Shown here: in pieces, positions 1-8,120 of the stretch
Layout: every line of letters begins with the position of its first letter
Position numbering within the stretch: position 1 is the stretch's first letter
Origin: DATFPQ01 sp035264765
Lineage (GTDB): Bacteria > Actinomycetota > Actinomycetes > Actinomycetales > Angustibacteraceae
Direction: 5' to 3'
DNA length: 41,549 nt
Assembly: GCA_035264765.1 (NCBI GenBank)
Contig: DATFPQ010000004.1
Location: 1 to 41,549, forward strand
Notes under the pieces: model-generated
The model's input: the letters and a program-made list of their open reading frames with translations, nothing else
Databases searched by the model: none
What the model was told of the DNA's origin: nothing
Translations under genes and position numbers: made by a program

Positions 1-399
1 CTCGTTAAGGGTGTCCACGACGTCCATCCGGTAGATCCGCACGTCCCTGCCGGTGATCGTGCCGGTCCGGACGACCGAGGCGACGGTGGTGGGCGTCACC
101 AGGAAGTCGCGGGACTTGCCGAAGATCCGCTTCGCCGTGGGGGTGGCGCCAGCCTCCGAGTAGCGGATCCGGATGTCGTACTCGGTGCCGAGGGTGGCCG
201 GGACGGTCACGGAGAAGGTTGACGCGCCGGTGACCGAGGCGGTGCTGACGTCGGTGAAGCCGGTCAGCGGGCAGGCCGCCATGGTGACGGTGCCGTTGAG
301 GGTGGGCGCGTCCTTGGCTTGGGCGATGCTCGGCGCGAGCACCGCGGCACCGAGGACGACGGACCCTGCGACGACGCGGGCGAAAGTCTTAGCGGACAT
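1..399 (-). CDS. Secreted protein of unknown function (3' end cut by window edge)
   Basis: The ATG at 399 is preceded by a good Shine-Dalgarno (GGGGAG, about 6 nt away), and the frame stays open for 133 codons to the window edge, so the C-terminus is missing. Residues 1-29 form a Sec signal peptide: Lys/Arg near the start, a hydrophobic run (VVAGSVVLGAAVLAP) and a likely cleavage after AQA. The mature part is rich in Thr, Ser and Val with alternating hydrophobic residues, as in an extracellular beta-sandwich, and has a single Cys (in TMAACPLTG). I recognise no family. The protein is inferred to be exported; its role is unknown. Confidence 0.7.
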   Translation of the reverse strand, partial: MSAKTFARVVAGSVVLGAAVLAPSIAQAKDAPTLNGTVTMAACPLTGFTDVSTASVTGASTFSVTVPATLGTEYDIRIRYSEAGATPTAKRIFGKSRDFLVTPTTVASVVRTGTITGRDVRIYRMDVVDTLNE

Positions 400-900
400 T
401 GTTGCTCCCCTGCTGCGGCCGCTTTGGTGAGGCGGCGATGAGTTGGGACGGTTCGATTCGCGGGCTGCGACCGAGTACGTGAACCTTGTCATCGGGGGAA
501 TTGGGGGCGACATTCCTCGCTCGTGCGGTAACCCACGCCCACTTTGATGAATGATGGCGGGTCCCAAATGGCTAGGGTGCCTTGGCGGTTCCCTACCGCC
601 GGACCTGACGCAATCTGACAGGAAACGTCAGGGTTGCGACACATCTGCGGTGCACCTTGACAAGCCCCCGGTGCCGGCCCTCCGGCATCCGAGCGCCTCA
701 TCCACGCGTCATGACGGCTTCAAGGGCGCTCACCACGCGCCGCAAGCTCGGCAGCGACCGCACGCCTGTGGCGGCACCCAAACGCGAGGACGGCGTAGCC
801 GGCGTCACGAAGGGACCTCCGGACGCGACGTACCTGCTGGTTAGACGAGAAGTCGGGTGAAACGGTCCTCGTGCGGTGCGGATCAGGCAGCCCAGGGCGC
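400..900. other. 501 bp without a supported gene
   Basis: Open frames here are short, overlap one another on both strands, and lack the strong GC3 bias of neighbouring genes. The leader of the secreted protein lies at the left end. A small hairpin (GGCGGT, TCCCT, ACCGCC at 584-600) is the only structure seen. It could end transcription from the DUF2470 gene but has no T tract and a short stem. I see nothing else. Confidence 0.5.
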
Positions 901-1596
901 TCAGCCACTCCCGTCGGTGGCACCGTCCCGGTGGCAGCGACACAGCAGCGGGGCGGCCAACCCGGTCGACAGGTCTCTGAGCTGGGTCACCGGCCGGGGG
1001 AAGGCCAGGCGCACGAGCTCTACACCGTCAGCATCGACGCTGAGGACGTCCAGGCCCCGGCAGTCAAGGGACCGAGGCTCCACCCACTGCGTGTCGTGAC
1101 CCAGCGCGCGCAGGCACGCGGTGAGTTGCGGCCCGTGGTGGCGCGCGAGGTGATCAAGGACACCGGGGGCCTCACGCCGCAGCGGGTCCGGGTCGGCAGC
1201 CCGGTAGTCGGTCAACGGCACGCGCTGCCAATGAGGCGACGCCACCCGCACCGCGACGACCTCAACCTGGTAACGCAGCTGACCCCGCTCTGCGGCCAAC
1301 CGCTGCATGCTCCCATGCACCAGCACGGCCGAGGTGCCGGGAACGCCGACCCTAAGGGTCGCCAGAGCCCGAGCCAGCACCTGAGCGGCGGCCTGCGACC
1401 CGAAAGCAAGCCGCACGACCGGCCGTCCCTCGACGTCCGGCTCCAGCACCACCCGCGTGTGATGTGGCTGCGCCGGCCGACTCCGCGGGTAGGTGGTCAG
1501 GCAACCGACGCAGGCCGAGGCGATCGCCGTGCGCGCCAGCTCGGCCGGATTAGGTCGGGTCCGGTCGGAATCCGTCGGGCCGAACACTGCGGTCAC
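901..1596 (-). CDS. DUF2470 domain protein, iron-regulated (HugZ-like family)
   Basis: A 231-aa protein started at GTG 1596, which follows a GAGGAG Shine-Dalgarno; the frame is open further upstream but that part has no coding character. The C-terminal part (about 145-222) matches the DUF2470 fold: VLDHLARHHG start, VDADGVELVRLAFPRPV core and a closing helix. This domain is found alone or fused to flavin-type split-barrel domains in haem-degrading HugZ and related proteins. The N-terminal half has a possible cysteine pair (CVGC, residues 29-32) and no obvious flavin-binding motif. Regulation is visible: an iron box fills the spacer of a well-placed promoter about 90 bp upstream. A role in iron or haem handling is inferred from that box and the family. 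Confidence 0.75.
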   Translation of the reverse strand: MTAVFGPTDSDRTRPNPAELARTAIASACVGCLTTYPRSRPAQPHHTRVVLEPDVEGRPVVRLAFGSQAAAQVLARALATLRVGVPGTSAVLVHGSMQRLAAERGQLRYQVEVVAVRVASPHWQRVPLTDYRAADPDPLRREAPGVLDHLARHHGPQLTACLRALGHDTQWVEPRSLDCRGLDVLSVDADGVELVRLAFPRPVTQLRDLSTGLAAPLLCRCHRDGATDGSG

Positions 1597-1679
1597 GATG
1601 CTCCTCGTACACCGGTCTGTCTGCTGGGTCTTCAGCGGACCGCGCCTGGCATGGTGCTTCGGCCACGGGTCACCACCTG

Positions 1680-1708
1680 ACCATAGTGAGGTAAGGCTCA
1701 CCTTACAA
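1680..1708 (-). promoter_or_regulatory. Iron-box-controlled promoter of the DUF2470 gene
   Basis: On the minus strand there is a -35 TTGTAA (1708-1703), 17 bp, and a -10 TATGGT (1685-1680). The spacer is occupied by TGAGGTAAGGCTCACCTTA (1687-1705 on the plus strand), which agrees at 15 of 19 positions with the IdeR/DtxR consensus TTAGGTTAGGCTAACCTAA and is itself an inverted repeat. A bound Fe-IdeR dimer would block RNA polymerase, so the gene should be expressed under iron shortage. Confidence 0.75.
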
Positions 1709-1902
1709 GTGCTGGCCTTGGATGCAGGCAGAACGCGTGAAACCGCCAAGGAACTGACGGGCGCACCAGCCCTTTTCCCTGCCCACGCGCCCTACCCGTG
1801 TTTTTCCCGTGGCCTTTCGGGAGCACTAAGACCAAGGTCCAATGTCGATCACGGCCCTCGGTGCGGCAGAAAGGTGCCTTACGAACAGCCCGGAGGGACA
1901 CA

Positions 1903-1971
1903 GTGACAGGCTTCCTCAGCAGAGGTGGGCGCCATGGCGCGCAGCGATGCCCCGTGGACGGTGTCGCATGA
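1903..1971 (+). CDS. Possible 22-codon leader ORF coupled to the histidine kinase
   Basis: GTG at 1903 follows an excellent Shine-Dalgarno (GGAGGG, 5 nt spacing), much better than anything before the kinase start. The frame runs 22 codons (MTGFLSRGGRHGAQRCPVDG then VA) and stops at TGA 1969-1971, overlapping the kinase ATG at 1968 as ATGA. It may be a leader peptide that loads ribosomes for the kinase by termination-reinitiation. An alternative is that a frame error hides a longer kinase N-terminus. No homology is claimed. Confidence 0.4.
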   Translation: MTGFLSRGGRHGAQRCPVDGVA

Positions 1972-3407
1972 CGGTGGACGACGTCATCACGGCGCCCCGC
2001 GCCGCCCATGATGCCGCCCCAGACGGTGCCGCCGGTGACGTAGCGCCGCCGTCGCCCTGGTTGGTGCTGTCCCAGAGCGGCCGCCCCGAACCGAGGACAA
2101 CGGTGGACCCTCGCCGCATCGTGATCCAGGTCGCGGCCACAGCAGCGCTCGTCATCCTGGTCGTGGCCGTGGTGGGGGCCGTGGCCGCTCGCCGGATGGC
2201 GGAGCGGGAGGCGATCGACGACGCCAGCCGGCGCGCGGATCTCATCGCCGATGCCGTGTTGCAGCCGGCTCTGAGCGATGGGCTGCTCCGCGGTGATCCG
2301 GGAGCCCTGCGGACCGTGGACCGCGTCGTCCGTGACCGCGTGATCGACGAACCGATCGTCCGGGTCAAGCTGTGGTCGGCGGACGGGCGCGTCGTCTACT
2401 CGGACGAGCCGCGCTTGATCGGCCAGCACCTCACCCTCGGTGAGGACGAGCAGGAGGCTCTGGACCATCCGCTCATCCGCGCGGAAGTGACGGACCTGAG
2501 TCGACCGGAGAACCAGTACGAGCGAGGACAGGGAAAGCTGCTCGAGGTCTACCGACGGGTCACCACGTCGCCAAGCGGCACGCCGCTCCTCTTCGAGACG
2601 TACTCCACGTATGACGAGGTGAGCGAGCGTGGCGACCAGATCTGGCGCGGCTTCGTCGGCCTCATGGTCTCAAGCCTGCTGCTGCTCACGCTGCTCCACG
2701 CGCCGTTGCTGTGGCGACTGCTCCGGCGTATTCGCTGCGTACAGGAGCAGCGGGAGGCATTGCTGCTGCGCGCGGTCGACGCCTCGGACGACGAGCGGCG
2801 CCGAATCGCGGGAAGGTTGCACGACGGCGTCGTGCAGGAGCTGGCGGCATCCTCCTTCGCCCTCGCGGGCAGCATCGAGCGGGCCGAGCAGGAGGGTTCG
2901 CCCGCCCTGGCCGCGCAGCTGCGAGAGACGGCGGCAACGGTACGGGGAAGCATCGGAGGGCTGCGCTCTCTGCTCGTGGACATCTACCCCCGGAGCCTGT
3001 CCTCGGCCGGGCTGGCCGTTACGCTGCAGGACCTCGCGGGCCCGCTCCGCGCCCGCAACGTCGAGGTGCTGCTGGACGTGCCTGCGGCCACGGACCCCCA
3101 TCGGCTGAGCTCGGACACCCAACGCCTGGTCTATCGAATCGTGCACGAGTGCCTGGCCAACGTGGCGAAGCACGCAGCGGCCTCGAGCGTCGTGGTCCGG
3201 CTCCGCGAGGACGAGCACGAGGTCGTGCTGGACGTCGTGGACGACGGCCTGGGGTTCGACCCCGCAGCCGTCATGGCCGAGCCCGCACCCGGACACCTGG
3301 GTCTTCGCGTTCTTGCCGACCTGACGCGCGAGGCGGGCGCAACGCTAAAGGTTGCCTCCAAGGCCGGACACGGAACCTGGTGGCAGCTGCGAGTTATCGA
3401 CGCCTGA
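1968..3407 (+). CDS. Orphan sensor histidine kinase, NarL/HisKA_3 type
   Basis: A 479-aa membrane kinase. Segments in order: a Pro/Ala-rich cytosolic N-terminus, TM1 at about 51-74, an extracellular sensor region of about 150 residues (containing VRVKLWSADGRVVYSDEP, reminiscent of a Cache/PAS-like fold), TM2 at about 229-249, a HisKA_3 dimerisation helix with the phospho-acceptor His285 in DDERRRIAGRLHDGVVQEL, and an HATPase_c domain with N box (HECLANVAKHA, Asn398), G1 box (DVVDDGLGFD, 422-431) and G2 (GHLGLRVLADL, 442-452). The start at 1968 is chosen because it overlaps the stop of a short ORF with a strong ribosome site; ATG 1947 is also in frame. No response regulator lies next to it (DUF2470 on one side, a convergent fucosidase on the other), so its partner is elsewhere and its signal unknown. 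Confidence 0.85.
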   Translation: MTVDDVITAPRAAHDAAPDGAAGDVAPPSPWLVLSQSGRPEPRTTVDPRRIVIQVAATAALVILVVAVVGAVAARRMAEREAIDDASRRADLIADAVLQPALSDGLLRGDPGALRTVDRVVRDRVIDEPIVRVKLWSADGRVVYSDEPRLIGQHLTLGEDEQEALDHPLIRAEVTDLSRPENQYERGQGKLLEVYRRVTTSPSGTPLLFETYSTYDEVSERGDQIWRGFVGLMVSSLLLLTLLHAPLLWRLLRRIRCVQEQREALLLRAVDASDDERRRIAGRLHDGVVQELAASSFALAGSIERAEQEGSPALAAQLRETAATVRGSIGGLRSLLVDIYPRSLSSAGLAVTLQDLAGPLRARNVEVLLDVPAATDPHRLSSDTQRLVYRIVHECLANVAKHAAASSVVVRLREDEHEVVLDVVDDGLGFDPAAVMAEPAPGHLGLRVLADLTREAGATLKVASKAGHGTWWQLRVIDA

Positions 3408-3467
3408 CCGACTACTCCGACAACCTATTAGTCCGACTGCTCCCCCGGTGACGACGGCCTGACCTAC

Positions 3468-4814
3468 TCAGGCGCGGCTGACGTCGAGGTCGATCACCAC
3501 CGGACCGGCGACCTTGGCATCCGGCAGCTCCACGACGATGCCGCCGTCGCCTGCCGTCGCCGACACCGGCGTGCCGTCGACCAGCCGGGCGCTGCGCGGG
3601 TCCAATCGGCCGGCGTCGGCGGACAGCCGCACGGGTCCGGCTCCGTCCACCACCGCGTGGGCCACGTCGCCGGTGCGCGTCCAGCGCACCCACGGCTGTT
3701 CAGAGGGCCCTCCCAGCGCCGCGTCGAGCGGCTCCGTGTCGTGCACCGCCGCCGCGTGCACGCCCATCCACTCCCCGATCTGCTCCAGGGTGCGCCGTTG
3801 CAGGTCGGGGATCCGGCCGGCCTCGTCCGGACCGACGTTGAGCAGAAAGTTGCCACCGCGGGAGACGACGTCGACGAGGTGGCGTACGGCGGCGGGGCCG
3901 TCCAGGTAGTGGCTGGCGTTCTCGAGCTGGTTGTAGCCGAACGAGAAGCCCACCCCGCGGCAGTTCTCCCACATCTGGCCGCCCTCGACGGACGTCCCCT
4001 GCTGGTACTCGCTGGTGCGGAAGTCCCAGTGCGTAAGGCCCCAACGGTCGTTGACCACGCCGTCGGGCGCCGCGGAGTAGAACCGCTCCAGCAGCCTGGC
4101 GAAGCTGTACGGCCCGTCTGGCTTGCCGGCGTCCGGCCATTCGATGTCGCCCCACAGGACGTCCGGCTGGTAGCGCTCGATCAGGTCGGCGACATGGGCG
4201 AAGGCGTACTCGTTGTAGGCCGCGTCGACCGGCCGCACGGAGTCGAAGCTCTCGTCCTGGATCGGCGGGAAGTCCGTGACGTGCCAGTCCAGCCCGCCTG
4301 AGTAATAGACACCGAAGCGCAGCCCGGCCCGGCGGGCGGCGTCCGCGAACTCACGGACCAGGTCGCGACGCGGGCCGCGGCGCACGGTGTTGCGGTCGCC
4401 CGTCCCTGGGGCGTCCCACAGCGTGATGCCGTCGTGGTGCTTGGTGGTGGGGATCACGTATCGAGCTCCGGTGCGCCGGAACAGCTCCAGCACGGCATCC
4501 GCGTCGAACGCCGCGGCGGTCCACTGGTCCAGGAAGTCGTCGTACGGCGCACCGCCGTGCACCTCCTCGTGGTGCCGCTGAGCGGGGCTTCCCTCGATCC
4601 GGATCGTGTTCGCGTACCACTCGGCATAGGGGTTGTGCGCGAACCAGGTCGGCTTGTCGATGGTGCCGAGCTCGCCGATCGGCTCTGCCCAGGCCGGCAC
4701 GGAGTACGCGCCCCAGTGGACGAAGATGCCGAACTTGGCGCCCCGGAACCAGCCCGGAACGTCCCGCTCGAACTGCCGGTACAGCTCGGGACGCTGGGGA
4801 GCGTCCTTGAACAT
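3468..4814 (-). CDS. GH29 alpha-L-fucosidase, cytoplasmic
   Basis: Retaining alpha-L-fucosidase releasing L-fucose from glycans. From the ATG at 4814 it has 448 residues and no signal peptide. GH29 landmarks are clear: WFRGAKFGIFVHWGAYSVPAW near the N-terminus, TTKHHDG (about 125), and VLWGDIEWPD (about 219-228), whose Asp223 aligns with the GH29 nucleophile. A C-terminal beta-sandwich follows. The frame stays open to a GTG at 4943, but those 43 codons have much weaker GC3 and no good ribosome site; GTG 4820 is another candidate, with GGAG at better spacing. It is the last gene of the fucose operon, 177 bp after the aldo/keto reductase, and would feed fucose straight to that enzyme. Substrates are presumably imported fucosyl oligosaccharides. 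Confidence 0.9.
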   Translation of the reverse strand: MFKDAPQRPELYRQFERDVPGWFRGAKFGIFVHWGAYSVPAWAEPIGELGTIDKPTWFAHNPYAEWYANTIRIEGSPAQRHHEEVHGGAPYDDFLDQWTAAAFDADAVLELFRRTGARYVIPTTKHHDGITLWDAPGTGDRNTVRRGPRRDLVREFADAARRAGLRFGVYYSGGLDWHVTDFPPIQDESFDSVRPVDAAYNEYAFAHVADLIERYQPDVLWGDIEWPDAGKPDGPYSFARLLERFYSAAPDGVVNDRWGLTHWDFRTSEYQQGTSVEGGQMWENCRGVGFSFGYNQLENASHYLDGPAAVRHLVDVVSRGGNFLLNVGPDEAGRIPDLQRRTLEQIGEWMGVHAAAVHDTEPLDAALGGPSEQPWVRWTRTGDVAHAVVDGAGPVRLSADAGRLDPRSARLVDGTPVSATAGDGGIVVELPDAKVAGPVVIDLDVSRA

Positions 4815-4991
4815 CGCCACGAGGACTCCTTCGTCGCTGGGACGGAACACAAGTCCCGCCCCTCGGGGGTGGTTGAGTAGCCAGGTCAGGTCAGACGTCG
4901 GGGACGTCGCATCCACGGGTGGGCGCGGAAGCGCGTGCTTCACAGGTGGTCGTGCGCCTCCAGCAAAGGGCTGTCCCAGGGGCCTCGGCGG

Positions 4992-5996
4992 TCACGCCGC
5001 CACCCCGGTGGGGATCGGTGCGTCGGCGCGCACGAGTCCCTCGTCCTGCAGTGCGTCCCACAGCTCACGCGGGACGCGGACGTCGAGCAGTGCGGCGTTG
5101 CGCTCCACCTCGGCCGCGCTGCGCATGCCAAGCAGGGACGAGGCCACCGCGGGGTGGGCCAACGGGAACTGCACAGCCGCAGCTGGCAGCGTCACCCCGT
5201 GCTCGCGGCACAACTGCGCCATTCGCCGAGCCCGGCCCAGCACCTCCGCGGGCGCCGGGCCGTAGTCGTGCGTGGCGTCGTCGGGCGGCCACTCCCAGGC
5301 GAGAACTCCGGTTCCGAAGACTCCGCCGACGACAATCGAAGTGCCCCGCCTCAGCGCTGCGGGCAGCAGGTCGTCAAGGGCAGACTGGTCCAGCAGGTTG
5401 TATCGTCCGGCCAGCAGGACGACGTCGAGGTCGACCCGCTCGACGAAGCGGGCCGGCATGGCCGACTGGTTCATCCCCACGCCGACGGCCCGCACGACCC
5501 CCTGGTCGCGGAGCTCCACCAGCGCGGGAAGCGCCCCCTCTAGGGCCGCCTCCTCGTGGTCGTCGGGGTCGTGCACATAGGCGACATCGACGCGGTCAAG
5601 CCCGAGCCGGTCGAGGCTGGCCTCGATCGACCGCAGCACGCCATCGCGGCTGAAGTCCCGTTCCCGGCGCAGGTCCGCGGGGACGTCGAAGCCGGCGGCG
5701 AGATCGCGTTCGTGCTCACCGCCGGGTGCGGGCAGGAGCACGCGACCCACCTTCGTGGAGAGGACGAGCTCGTCCCGGGGACGTCCCTGAAGCGCCGCCC
5801 CGAGCCGGCGTTCGGACAGGCCGAGACCATAGTGCGGCGCGGTGTCGAAGTACCTGATGCCGGCGTCCCACGCTGCCTGCACCGCAGCGTCCGCCTCGGC
5901 GTCGGACACCGCCGTGTAAAGGTTGCCGAGCGGCGCAGCACCGTAACCGATGGCGGTGACCGCGGTGCCCGTGGTTCCAAGTGGACGAGTCAGCAC
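4992..5996 (-). CDS. Aldo/keto reductase, probable L-fucose (D-threo-aldose) 1-dehydrogenase
   Basis: A 334-aa NAD(P)-dependent TIM-barrel oxidoreductase. The catalytic tetrad of the family is present: Asp51 and Tyr56 (DTAPHYG), Lys82 (STKVGR) and His142 (YVHDPDD). The sequence resembles the D-threo-aldose 1-dehydrogenase/pyridoxal 4-dehydrogenase branch, which oxidises L-fucose to L-fuconolactone. GTG 5996 is chosen because GGAGG lies 8 nt upstream and it follows the SDR stop by 16 bp; the open frame continues upstream inside the SDR gene as a shadow. Context (fucosidases, fuconate dehydratase) supports L-fucose as substrate. No lactonase gene accompanies it, so the lactone must open spontaneously or by an enzyme elsewhere. 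Confidence 0.8.
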   Translation of the reverse strand: MLTRPLGTTGTAVTAIGYGAAPLGNLYTAVSDAEADAAVQAAWDAGIRYFDTAPHYGLGLSERRLGAALQGRPRDELVLSTKVGRVLLPAPGGEHERDLAAGFDVPADLRRERDFSRDGVLRSIEASLDRLGLDRVDVAYVHDPDDHEEAALEGALPALVELRDQGVVRAVGVGMNQSAMPARFVERVDLDVVLLAGRYNLLDQSALDDLLPAALRRGTSIVVGGVFGTGVLAWEWPPDDATHDYGPAPAEVLGRARRMAQLCREHGVTLPAAAVQFPLAHPAVASSLLGMRSAAEVERNAALLDVRVPRELWDALQDEGLVRADAPIPTGVAA

Positions 5997-6012
5997 GTCA
6001 GCATCCTCCGCG

Positions 6013-6792
6013 TCAGGTCGTCCTCGCAGGCACCCGCAGGCCGTACATACCGCCGTCAACGGCCAGCACCGTCCCCGTCGTCCCGCTCGACCGCGGGTCT
6101 GCGAGGTGCACGATGGCGTGGGCCACCTCGTCCGCGGTGACCAGCCGGCCGGTGGGCTGGCGGGCCTCCAGCCGGGCCCGCTCCTGCTCAGGGTCGTCGG
6201 CCGCATCCAGCAGCCGCTGCACCCAGGGGGTGTCAGCAGTCCCAGGGTTGACGCAGTTGACCCGGATGCCCTCGTGCAGGTGGTCCGCGGCCATCGCCAG
6301 GGTCAGCGCCTGCACCGCGCCCTTCGACGCCGAGTACAGGGCCCGGTTCGGCAGCCCGGCCCAGGCGGCGATCGAGCAGGTGTTGACGATCGCGGCGCGC
6401 TCGGACCGCCGCAGGTGCGGCAGCGCGGCGCGAGTGGTCCGCACAATGCCGAGGACGTTGACGTCCAGGACGCGGTGCCACTCCTCGTCCTCGTTGTCCG
6501 CGACAGTCCCCTGCGCGCCGACGCCGGCGTTGTTGACGAGGACGTCTAGCCCACCCAGCTCGGTCACGGCCGTCTCCACCGCGGCACGCACCGATGCATC
6601 GTCCGTGACGTCCCCCTGGACGGCAACGTACCGGCCGTCGACCGCGCTGACGTCACGGTCCAGCACCGCGACCCGGACCCCCTCCGCGGTCAGCCGATTG
6701 GCGGTTGCGGCGCCAATGCCGGACGCGCCGCCGGTGACCAAGGCGGTCATTCCTTGCCACGCGGACTCCAACTCTTCGGGCTGATTGCTCAT
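6013..6792 (-). CDS. SDR oxidoreductase, probable 2-keto-3-deoxy-L-fuconate dehydrogenase
   Basis: A 259-aa classical short-chain dehydrogenase with Rossmann motif TGGASGIG (20-27), NNAG (87-90) and the triad Ser140, Tyr153, Lys157 (YSASK). In non-phosphorylative fucose pathways an SDR of this size oxidises 2-keto-3-deoxy-L-fuconate at C4 to the 2,4-diketo acid, which the FAH-family hydrolase then splits. Its ATG overlaps the stop of the dehydratase gene by ATGA, so both are translated together. The position between dehydratase and aldo/keto reductase supports the assignment; the substrate itself is inferred. Confidence 0.8.
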   Translation of the reverse strand: MSNQPEELESAWQGMTALVTGGASGIGAATANRLTAEGVRVAVLDRDVSAVDGRYVAVQGDVTDDASVRAAVETAVTELGGLDVLVNNAGVGAQGTVADNEDEEWHRVLDVNVLGIVRTTRAALPHLRRSERAAIVNTCSIAAWAGLPNRALYSASKGAVQALTLAMAADHLHEGIRVNCVNPGTADTPWVQRLLDAADDPEQERARLEARQPTGRLVTADEVAHAIVHLADPRSSGTTGTVLAVDGGMYGLRVPARTT

Positions 6793-8120
6793 ACGGCGGC
6801 CTTTGCTTGGGGGTCAACTGTGCGGTCCGCCCACACGGGTCCGTGCGGGAACGCGAAGCGCTCGAGAGTGTCGGGAACCATCTGGGCGGAGAAGCCGGGG
6901 GCGCGCGGGGCGAGGTATCGCCCGTCCCGGAGGACGACAGGGTCGAGGAAGTGCTCATGCAGGTGGTCGACGTACTCGATCACCCGGTCCTGAGCGGTCC
7001 CGGACACCGCGATCAGGTCGAACATCGAGAGGTGCTGCACCAGCTCGCACAGTCCCACTCCCCCGGCATGCGGGCACACCGGAACGCCGAACTTCGCCGC
7101 GAGCAGCAGGATGGCGACGTTCTCGTTCACCCCGCCCACCCGTGCTGCGTCGATCTGCAGCACGTCCAACGAGCCCGCTTGCAGCATCTGCTTGAACACG
7201 ATGCGGTTCTGCACGTGCTCCCCGGTGGCGATTTTCACGGGGGAAACTCCCCGCCGGATCGCGGCGTGGCCGAGGACGTCGTCCGGGCTGGTCGGCTCCT
7301 CGACCCACCACGGGTCGAAAGGCGTCAGCTGTCCGATCCAGGCGATCGCGTCGGCGACACCCCACCGCTGGTTGGCGTCGACGGCGATCCGCACGTCCGG
7401 GCCGACCGCCTCGCGCGCGAGCCGCAGCCGGCGAACGTCCTCGTCGACGTCGGCGCCGACCTTGAGCTTGATCTGCGTGAACCCCTCACGCACTGCCTCG
7501 CGGGACAGGCGCACCAGCTTGTCGTCGGAGTACCCGAGCCAGCCCGGGGTCGTGGTGTAGGCCGGGTACCCGGACTCCAGCAGCGCAGCGCGGCGCTCGG
7601 CCTTACCCGGCTCGGCGCGGCGCAGCAGCTCCAGCGCCTCCACCGGCGACAGGGCGTCGGCAATGTACCGGAAGTCCACCAGCGCGACGAGCTGCTCGGG
7701 GCTCATCCCCGCCAGCAGGTCCCACAGCGGCAGGCCGGCGCGCTTGGCCTTCAGGTCCCAGAGGGCGTTGACCACCGCGGAGATGGCCATGTGCATGACG
7801 CCCTTCTCCGGGCCGAGCCAGCGCAGCTGCGAGTCGTCGACCAGCAGCCGCCAGGTCGCGCCCATGTCGCCGAGCAGCTCCTCGATGTCGCGACCGAGCA
7901 CGTGGTCGGCGAGGGCGGCGATCGCCGCCACCTGCACGTCGTTCCCGCGGCCGATGGTGAACGCGAACCCGTGCCCCTCCAGCCCGTCTCCGGCGTCCGT
8001 GCCGAGGAGGAGGTAGGCAGCGGAGTAGTCGGGGTCCGGGTTCATGGCGTCCGAGCCGTCCAGCGACTGGGACGTCGGGAACCGCACGTCGTGCGTCTCG
8101 AACCGGGTGAGGCGTGCCAT
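6789..8120 (-). CDS. fucD: L-fuconate dehydratase (enolase superfamily)
   Basis: A 443-aa member of the mandelate racemase/enolase superfamily. It converts L-fuconate to 2-keto-3-deoxy-L-fuconate. All active-site residues described for Xanthomonas FucD are present, and with the ATG at 8120 they fall at the same numbers as I recall for that enzyme: Lys218 and Lys220 (IKLK), metal ligands Asp248 (VDANQRW), Glu274 (WWVEEPT) and Glu301 (ATGEH), and the Asp324-His351 dyad (QIDAARVGG, CPHAGGVGL). This supports both identity and start; the frame is open further upstream only as a shadow of the FAH gene. The start overlaps the upstream stop as TGATG, and the end overlaps the SDR as ATGA. Confidence 0.93.
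   Translation of the reverse strand: MARLTRFETHDVRFPTSQSLDGSDAMNPDPDYSAAYLLLGTDAGDGLEGHGFAFTIGRGNDVQVAAIAALADHVLGRDIEELLGDMGATWRLLVDDSQLRWLGPEKGVMHMAISAVVNALWDLKAKRAGLPLWDLLAGMSPEQLVALVDFRYIADALSPVEALELLRRAEPGKAERRAALLESGYPAYTTTPGWLGYSDDKLVRLSREAVREGFTQIKLKVGADVDEDVRRLRLAREAVGPDVRIAVDANQRWGVADAIAWIGQLTPFDPWWVEEPTSPDDVLGHAAIRRGVSPVKIATGEHVQNRIVFKQMLQAGSLDVLQIDAARVGGVNENVAILLLAAKFGVPVCPHAGGVGLCELVQHLSMFDLIAVSGTAQDRVIEYVDHLHEHFLDPVVLRDGRYLAPRAPGFSAQMVPDTLERFAFPHGPVWADRTVDPQAKAAV

Noticed and set aside
584..600. Hairpin GGCGGT/ACCGCC as terminator of the DUF2470 gene
   Set aside because: The stem is six base pairs, there is no T tract, and it lies about 300 bp beyond the stop codon; such stems are frequent by chance at this GC content.
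3408..3467. Possible terminator between the kinase and the fucosidase
   Set aside because: The similar elements around GTCGGA are direct rather than inverted copies, so no stable hairpin forms.
4815..4943. N-terminal extension of the GH29 fucosidase
   Set aside because: GC3 falls to about 74 percent over these codons, no Shine-Dalgarno has proper spacing for GTG 4943, and the family begins later. The shorter start is used.
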